Of a stretch of 41,346 nucleotides of DNA, positions 37,337 through 41,346 are shown one piece after another. Each line of letters begins with the position of its first letter. Within the stretch, counting starts at the first letter, position 1. The position numbers were made by a program, and so were the translations under genes. The DNA lies in contig NZ_MSRC01000014.1 in NCBI RefSeq assembly GCF_010093085.1, positions 1 through 41,346 of the forward strand. Direction: 5' to 3'. The notes under the pieces are model-generated. The model was not told where the DNA came from, did no database searches, and saw only the letters and a program-made list of their open reading frames with translations. The DNA comes from Bacillus sp. SKDU12. GTDB taxonomy: Bacteria; Bacillota; Bacilli; Bacillales; Bacillaceae.

Positions 37337-39106
37337 TTATTCTTGGTTCTCAAACTGCTGAGCTCTCCATCTCCAATACCTTCTCCTAAAGCTTTTATAT
37401 TGTTTATCAAGTACTGGATCGTTTCTAAAACTCTGTCCATTCTCTTTTAATCCATGCAAAACATCACTGTACTTATTGTGCCAGCTTTCAGGTATCTCGA
37501 GCATATTGCCAGGCTCTTCTTGAATTAAATGATGCAAATTAATTTGGGTTCCATCTTTTGCAAAAGGAGCATTACCATTTTTCATTAGTTGAAGATTCGT
37601 AAGGCCTTTCCGATTTTTTTGATTAAGATCAATATCTTTCATTGTATAGACTCTACGGCTTACATCTCTAGGTTGCCCTTTAACTTTTACCTTGCCGCCT
37701 ATTTCGTATGCTTCATATTTTTCTTTATTTAACCAAGGGACATTTACTTTCTGACCTGTAAATGGCTTTCTTGTTTCATCTAGTTTTTTAGCAAGCTGAA
37801 GCAGCCTGTCTTTTGCGCTCACATCATTGATGACATTATAAGGCATGCCGCCTGCTACAACAACATCTTCTCGCATGATAAACGGTTTAATTGCTGTTAG
37901 TGGATCAGGAGTTTCATCCAGTTTTTTAGACACTTTTTTAACGGCTGCTTTTCCGGCTGTTTTTACTCCAATTTTAGCAACTGAACCAGCACCTTTTAAA
38001 GCGAAGATGTTTACTGCTGCACATGTAATCCAATGAGCTGTTGATTCTGCGTCTCCGTTCTTTACGTCTCTAATATAGGAAGTGACAATTGCATCTTTAA
38101 TTGAGTTGAATGTGGAATCATAATGATAAAGTGCAACTGCAGAATCGATAATCATGTCAACTGGTTCATTGTGTGCCAAATAGTCCAATGTTTCAGCTGT
38201 CATATCATAAAGGGCAGTAACAGCGCCTTTTGCTCCAGCCATTAACTCTCGTGTGTTTTCAATCTGGGTAAAATAGCTTTGCTGTTCTTTAGTGAGATTT
38301 TCATATCCAATGGTTTGGGCAATTGAATAAAACTCACTAGCATCCGCATAATCGTAATTTTTCAGTCTTTCCTTCAGTTTATCGATTTCTCGTTCTTTCG
38401 CTTCGTCTTTCTTGATCTTCAAATAGGCTTCAGTCTGTTTCTCCATATCGCCTTTTTTCTTATGTATATCACTTTCGCGGTACGCCTTGGCGTTGTAATG
38501 AATGGGCGTAGCATTTTTGCCTTTGCCTGTGGATTCCTCAAGCTTTTGAAAGTCCTTCTTGATGAATTGCTCGTTTGGCTCTGACTGGACATATTCAGAA
38601 ACAAGTGCTTCGTCAATGCTGCCTACTTTATTGACTGTTTTTTTGCGTTGGTTCTCCGCATCGGCGAGTTCGTCTTTAAAGGTTTCTGTCGAGAACAAAT
38701 CAAGCGGAAGAATATCGTCGATATCATGTAGGATATCTTTCATCGCTTCCTTTTGTTCAGACATGATGGATTTTGATTTTGTGTAAGCATTAGCCAGCTC
38801 ATGTTCTAAGAAGGATTCTTCTATGTAAGCATCAGATAAACTGGCGTCCTCTAAAGTGCCGGAAATGCTTGTCAAAAAAGCAATTTTCATATCAAGTAAG
38901 TCAATCCAATTGTCAGCTACACCAGCGTGATCTTGATAAAATGCTTTAATGTTGTCGGCGCCCTTTCCGGAAAACTCACTGTCATCTAAATCAGCTACAG
39001 CTTTAAAAGCCTTTTTTAGATTGACCATCTGACTTCTTAATTCCTTGTATTCTTTTGCTCGTTTATCTGCTTCTGAAAGCAGTGTTTTGGCTTCAAATAC
39101 TTTCAT
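37337..39106 (-). CDS. yobL: LXG polymorphic toxin with C-terminal LHH nuclease (YobL type)
   Basis: The 589-aa protein has an N-terminal LXG domain (about 1-205) for export by the Yuk/Ess type VII secretion system. A helical middle region and a pre-toxin linker ([14 protein letters not shown]) follow. The C-terminal HNH/ENDO VII-type nuclease has the LHH motif at residues 524-526 and a second His in SWHNKY. It kills or inhibits competing cells, as B. subtilis LXG RNases do. ATG 39106 follows GAAGGG at suitable distance. An ATG six bases upstream is an alternative. Confidence 0.92.
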   Translation of the reverse strand: MKVFEAKTLLSEADKRAKEYKELRSQMVNLKKAFKAVADLDDSEFSGKGADNIKAFYQDHAGVADNWIDLLDMKIAFLTSISGTLEDASLSDAYIEESFLEHELANAYTKSKSIMSEQKEAMKDILHDIDDILPLDLFSTETFKDELADAENQRKKTVNKVGSIDEALVSEYVQSEPNEQFIKKDFQKLEESTGKGKNATPIHYNAKAYRESDIHKKKGDMEKQTEAYLKIKKDEAKEREIDKLKERLKNYDYADASEFYSIAQTIGYENLTKEQQSYFTQIENTRELMAGAKGAVTALYDMTAETLDYLAHNEPVDMIIDSAVALYHYDSTFNSIKDAIVTSYIRDVKNGDAESTAHWITCAAVNIFALKGAGSVAKIGVKTAGKAAVKKVSKKLDETPDPLTAIKPFIMREDVVVAGGMPYNVINDVSAKDRLLQLAKKLDETRKPFTGQKVNVPWLNKEKYEAYEIGGKVKVKGQPRDVSRRVYTMKDIDLNQKNRKGLTNLQLMKNGNAPFAKDGTQINLHHLIQEEPGNMLEIPESWHNKYSDVLHGLKENGQSFRNDPVLDKQYKSFRRRYWRWRAQQFENQE

Positions 39107-39141
39107 GTTCATATCCCTTCTTTTGGAATTTCACACTCAAA

Positions 39142-39150
39142 ATTTTATCA
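39142..39150 (-). promoter_or_regulatory. Extended -10 promoter of the toxin gene
   Basis: The minus strand reads TGATAAAAT, an extended -10 with TAAAAT, about 36 bases before the start codon. No strong -35 is seen, as is acceptable for this promoter type. Confidence 0.5.
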
Positions 39151-39239
39151 CGAAGAAAAGAAGAACAATTGCCAAGTCTTTGTATTACAAGAAAATGATT
39201 CATTCGAACTGAGTCTTTATTCCTGATTTATGAAACAAA

Positions 39240-39268
39240 AAAGTCCCAACTCATTAGAGAGGGACTTT
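39240..39268 (-). terminator. Terminator after the YolD-like gene
   Basis: AAAGTCCC/GGGACTTT stem (39240-39268), followed on the minus strand by TTTTTTG. It separates the SOS-controlled gene from the toxin pair. Confidence 0.8.
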
Positions 39269-39291
39269 ATATATTACATACTTACTTTTGT

Positions 39292-39636
39292 TCATCCTTC
39301 ACCTTCATATGTCTCGGCAGTTAAAAGAGACTCAAATGCAATAAAATTTGTATCACATTTTAAATTCTTCACATGCAGCCTCTGTTTAACTTCATCTATG
39401 TAATGAACATGTCCTGTGACTTCTTCAATAAAACCGTCTCTGTATACACTAAAGACCAGAACCGAGTTGAACTCCATTGCCTCGCAAATAACATGGGCCA
39501 TTTCTTCCAGTTGGTATTCATCTAGGATGGGTTTTTCAATTTTTTGGACTTGTTTCTTCCTATTTAACAACGCTGCCTTTTGTTCAGGCAAAATAAATTT
39601 TTGTTCCCATCTCTTGTCGTAGATACCCTCGTTCAT
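39292..39636 (-). CDS. YolD-like family protein
   Basis: The 114-aa protein shows YolD-family marks: EGIYDKRWEQKFILPEQ, KKQVQKIEKPILDEYQLEEM and a beta-rich SVLVFSVYRDGFIEEVTGHV region with FIAFESLL. YolD proteins are SOS-linked and usually lie next to UvrX/Y-family polymerase genes, but no such polymerase is present here. AAGGAG precedes ATG 39636. The promoter contains a LexA box, so it is induced by DNA damage. Confidence 0.88.
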   Translation of the reverse strand: MNEGIYDKRWEQKFILPEQKAALLNRKKQVQKIEKPILDEYQLEEMAHVICEAMEFNSVLVFSVYRDGFIEEVTGHVHYIDEVKQRLHVKNLKCDTNFIAFESLLTAETYEGEG

Positions 39637-39656
39637 TCTGACCACTCCTTGAACAA

Positions 39657-39686
39657 ATTATACAGGAACAAATGTTCGTAAATCAA
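39657..39686 (-). promoter_or_regulatory. SOS promoter of the YolD-like gene
   Basis: On the minus strand, TTGATT (39681-39686), an 18-bp spacer and TATAAT (39657-39662) form a SigA promoter. A LexA box fills the spacer. Confidence 0.75.
39665..39678. promoter_or_regulatory. LexA (DinR) box
   Basis: The minus strand reads CGAACATTTGTTCC, matching B. subtilis CGAAC-N4-GTTCG at 9 of 10 defined positions. It sits between -35 and -10 of the YolD-like promoter and would repress it until SOS induction. The integrase promoter starts 40 bp away in the other direction. Confidence 0.88.
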
Positions 39687-39717
39687 CCGGAAAAGTATAG
39701 GAGGTTCGTAATCATTA

Positions 39718-39726
39718 TGCTATAAT
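39718..39726 (+). promoter_or_regulatory. Extended -10 promoter of the integrase
   Basis: TGC-TATAAT is a perfect extended -10 motif. The -35 region is poor. Transcription would begin about 35 bases before the GTG start. Confidence 0.7.
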
Positions 39727-39767
39727 CACACTAAAATGTACCATATGCAAAATAATGGGGTGGTTTA

Positions 39768-41291
39768 GTGTTCTTCAAAGAGACAGAAACACAGGAGATC
39801 ATCAAATATGAAGATTACCCTTATGCAGTTTACGCACGGGTTTCCTCAGAAAAAGATGAACAGGTGACATCAATAGCTAACCAAATTGATATTTGTCATC
39901 ACTGGATAGAGAAAAATAATTACGAATGGAAAGAGGAAGCAATTCAATTAGATGATGGGATAAGCGGAACGGTTCTGCTTGATCGGAAAGCGATGCAGCT
40001 TATTTTAGATAAGGCTCAAAGAAGAAAATTGAAAATGGTTGTCTTTAAGTCAATCAGCCGACTTGCCCGGGATCTGAAAGATGCTCTTGAAATTCGTGAG
40101 GTTTTGCTGGCGCACGGTGTAAGGGTTGTAACGCTTGAAGAAGGGTACGACAGCCTTTATGAAGGTAAAAACTCAATGAAATTCGAAATGTTTTCCATGT
40201 TTGCAGCCCAATATCCGCAGACAATCTCAGTTGGAGTAAGTGGGGCGCTTGCAGCAAAAGCTCGACGTGGTGAGCATTCTGGCCGTATCCCATATGGCTA
40301 TAAAAAAGAGGGGAAATTCCTTGCTGTCCATGAAGAGGAAGCAAAGGTTGTTCGATATATATTCGATCTCTATAACAATCAAGGTTATGGTCATAAGCGG
40401 ATCGTCCTGAAGCTTAATGAAGAATTAGCGCTCGGAAATCTTCAGAAGCCGAGACAAGCGGAGTTTTGGCAATTGTCTACTGTTCAAACAATCTTAAAGA
40501 ATCCCATTTACTGTGGTGTTTTTATCGCAAACAGGCATACTCATGTTAAAGTAGGCGGCAGAAAAAAGTTCATCAGAAACCCAAAAGAAAAGTGGACCAT
40601 CTATAGAGACTGGTGTCCTAAAATCATTTCAGAAGAAGAGTACGAGAAAGCTAACAACAGAGAACACAAGATGCGTAAAAAACGATTTAATCCTAAAAAT
40701 GAGATGCGCGGCCTTATGAAATGTGCTGTATGCGGCTGTAATATGGTTGTGCTGCCATCATACAAATACAATTCAAAACGAGAGAAGAAAGAGTTCAATT
40801 ATTTAAAATGCAGCGCTTATCGTCGAGCAGGAACGGCTCTCTGTGTAAATCATGCTCCAATCCAATATAAAGACTTGCGGGCATTTGTCATTAGAAAGCT
40901 GAAACAAAAGGGAAGAAAACTGAAACTGAATATTAATGCTGATTTTGAAGAGCGTAAGAAAAACCGTATCAAACAAACGAAAAAACTAATTGAAAACGCT
41001 GAAAAAAAGAAACAACGTTTGATCGAATTATATCTGGAAGATCAGCTGATCACTAAAGCAGAATTTCAGGTGAAGAGAAAAGAGACTGAAGAACAAATTC
41101 AGCAACTAAATGACAAACTGTTCTTACTTGAGCGTGAAGAAGAAGAACGGATTGATATTTCTAATATAAAGAATGCTTTTGCTCAATTACAAAGCACTGA
41201 TCAAGATTTATTTGAGGCATTTAATGTCCTTATTGATAAAATAGTCATTCATGAAGACGGCACAATCGATCTCCATTATAAATTCAAATGA
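39768..41291 (+). CDS. int: Large serine recombinase (phage integrase)
   Basis: The 507-aa protein has an N-terminal resolvase domain (about 17-160) with catalytic S26 in YARVSSEKD, plus FKSISRLARDLKDALEIREV, the active-site Arg helix. The recombinase domain follows (about 175-290: GRIPYGYKKEG, TILKNPIYCGVFIANRHTHV). A zinc ribbon has CAVCGC and Cys pairs at KCSAY and ALCVNH, then a long coiled coil (about 395-465) used for synapsis. GTG start with GGGGTGG upstream. It integrates phage DNA between attP and attB, and with a directionality factor excises it. Confidence 0.95.
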   Translation: MFFKETETQEIIKYEDYPYAVYARVSSEKDEQVTSIANQIDICHHWIEKNNYEWKEEAIQLDDGISGTVLLDRKAMQLILDKAQRRKLKMVVFKSISRLARDLKDALEIREVLLAHGVRVVTLEEGYDSLYEGKNSMKFEMFSMFAAQYPQTISVGVSGALAAKARRGEHSGRIPYGYKKEGKFLAVHEEEAKVVRYIFDLYNNQGYGHKRIVLKLNEELALGNLQKPRQAEFWQLSTVQTILKNPIYCGVFIANRHTHVKVGGRKKFIRNPKEKWTIYRDWCPKIISEEEYEKANNREHKMRKKRFNPKNEMRGLMKCAVCGCNMVVLPSYKYNSKREKKEFNYLKCSAYRRAGTALCVNHAPIQYKDLRAFVIRKLKQKGRKLKLNINADFEERKKNRIKQTKKLIENAEKKKQRLIELYLEDQLITKAEFQVKRKETEEQIQQLNDKLFLLEREEEERIDISNIKNAFAQLQSTDQDLFEAFNVLIDKIVIHEDGTIDLHYKFK

Positions 41292-41302
41292 TTGCTGTTA
41301 TT

Positions 41303-41346
41303 TTGGTTTGCGAAAGATATGCATTCCAAATGCCATGCAGAAATTA
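41303..41346. other. attR, right prophage-host junction
   Basis: The prophage-side arm TTGGTTTGCGA (41303-41313) is the exact inverse of the left arm at 34-44. The core ATGCAT (41319-41324) equals that at 23-28. Bases beyond 41324 should be host. The int gene ends 11 bp before the arm, typical of serine-integrase phages. Confidence 0.7.

Noticed and set aside
1..41346. tRNA or rRNA genes
   Set aside because: I saw no cloverleaf-like segment with a CCA-proximal acceptor stem and TTC loop. Cannot exclude one without a covariance search.

Overview
The window is an essentially complete temperate siphovirus prophage of about 41.3 kb in a Bacillus subtilis-group host. Several gene products resemble, from memory rather than by alignment, those of the B. 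subtilis skin element and PBSX (YqaH/YqaI/YqaJ/YqaK/YqaL/YqaM, XtrA/YqaO, Xpf, XhlA, XkdX). Others match B. subtilis YjcQ, YobK and YobL. Promoters are of SigA type and one operator matches the B. subtilis LexA box. The two ends carry the two half-attachment sites expected of a large serine integrase, so the window runs almost exactly from attL to attR.

Layout. 1-70: attL and a terminator. 67-2276, leftward: an ImmA-like metallopeptidase, two lysogenic-conversion candidates (a DUF4064 membrane protein and a lipoprotein), an array of three palindromic sites, and the CI/ImmR-like repressor. 2300-2420: a divergent genetic switch with a strong rightward promoter and TTGTTGCAA-type operators. 2446-13677, rightward early genes: Cro-like protein, Rha antirepressor, XRE regulator, YqaH/YqaI-like proteins, YqaJ exonuclease and RecT for recombination, DnaD-like initiator and DnaC-like loader, a DUF1064 nuclease, XtrA, dUTPase, YopX and many small proteins. 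A small membrane-peptide gene lies against the flow at 11185-11298. A strong terminator (13705-13755) closes this region.

13774-14434 encodes a basic peptide and an Xpf-like late sigma factor. 14469-16375 is an AT-rich block of separately terminated accessory genes: a MerR/Xis-like HTH, a two-TM lysine-rich protein, YjcQ and an unknown 114-aa protein. 16480-35163 is the late operon: TerS, TerL, SPP1-type portal, MuF-like minor head protein, DUF4355 scaffold, capsid, head fibre, four connector or completion proteins, tail tube with a programmed +1 frameshift to an Ig/FN3 extension, tail chaperones with a probable -1 frameshift, tape measure, Dit, Tal/receptor-binding protein and small accessory proteins. 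35227-36814 is lysis: XhlA, holin, and an amidase with LysM and peptidoglycan-binding domains.

36864-39106, leftward, is a toxin cargo: an LXG polymorphic nuclease (YobL type) and its SMI1/KNR4 immunity protein (YobK type). 39292-39636, leftward, is a YolD-like gene whose promoter contains a LexA box, divergent from the large serine integrase (39768-41291). attR follows.

How it works together: the repressor and ImmA-like protease set lysogeny. Early genes replicate and recombine the phage, with dUTPase protecting its DNA. The Xpf-like factor probably switches on late genes. Headful packaging is inferred from the SPP1-like portal and terminase. The toxin pair and the lipoprotein/DUF4064 pair are probably host-fitness cargo. 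Most genes belong to known families. The least explained items are the helically phased palindrome array, the counter-oriented membrane peptide, the AT-rich block before the terminase, the ATT-initiated reading frame after recT, and the near-perfect symmetry of the inferred attP centre.
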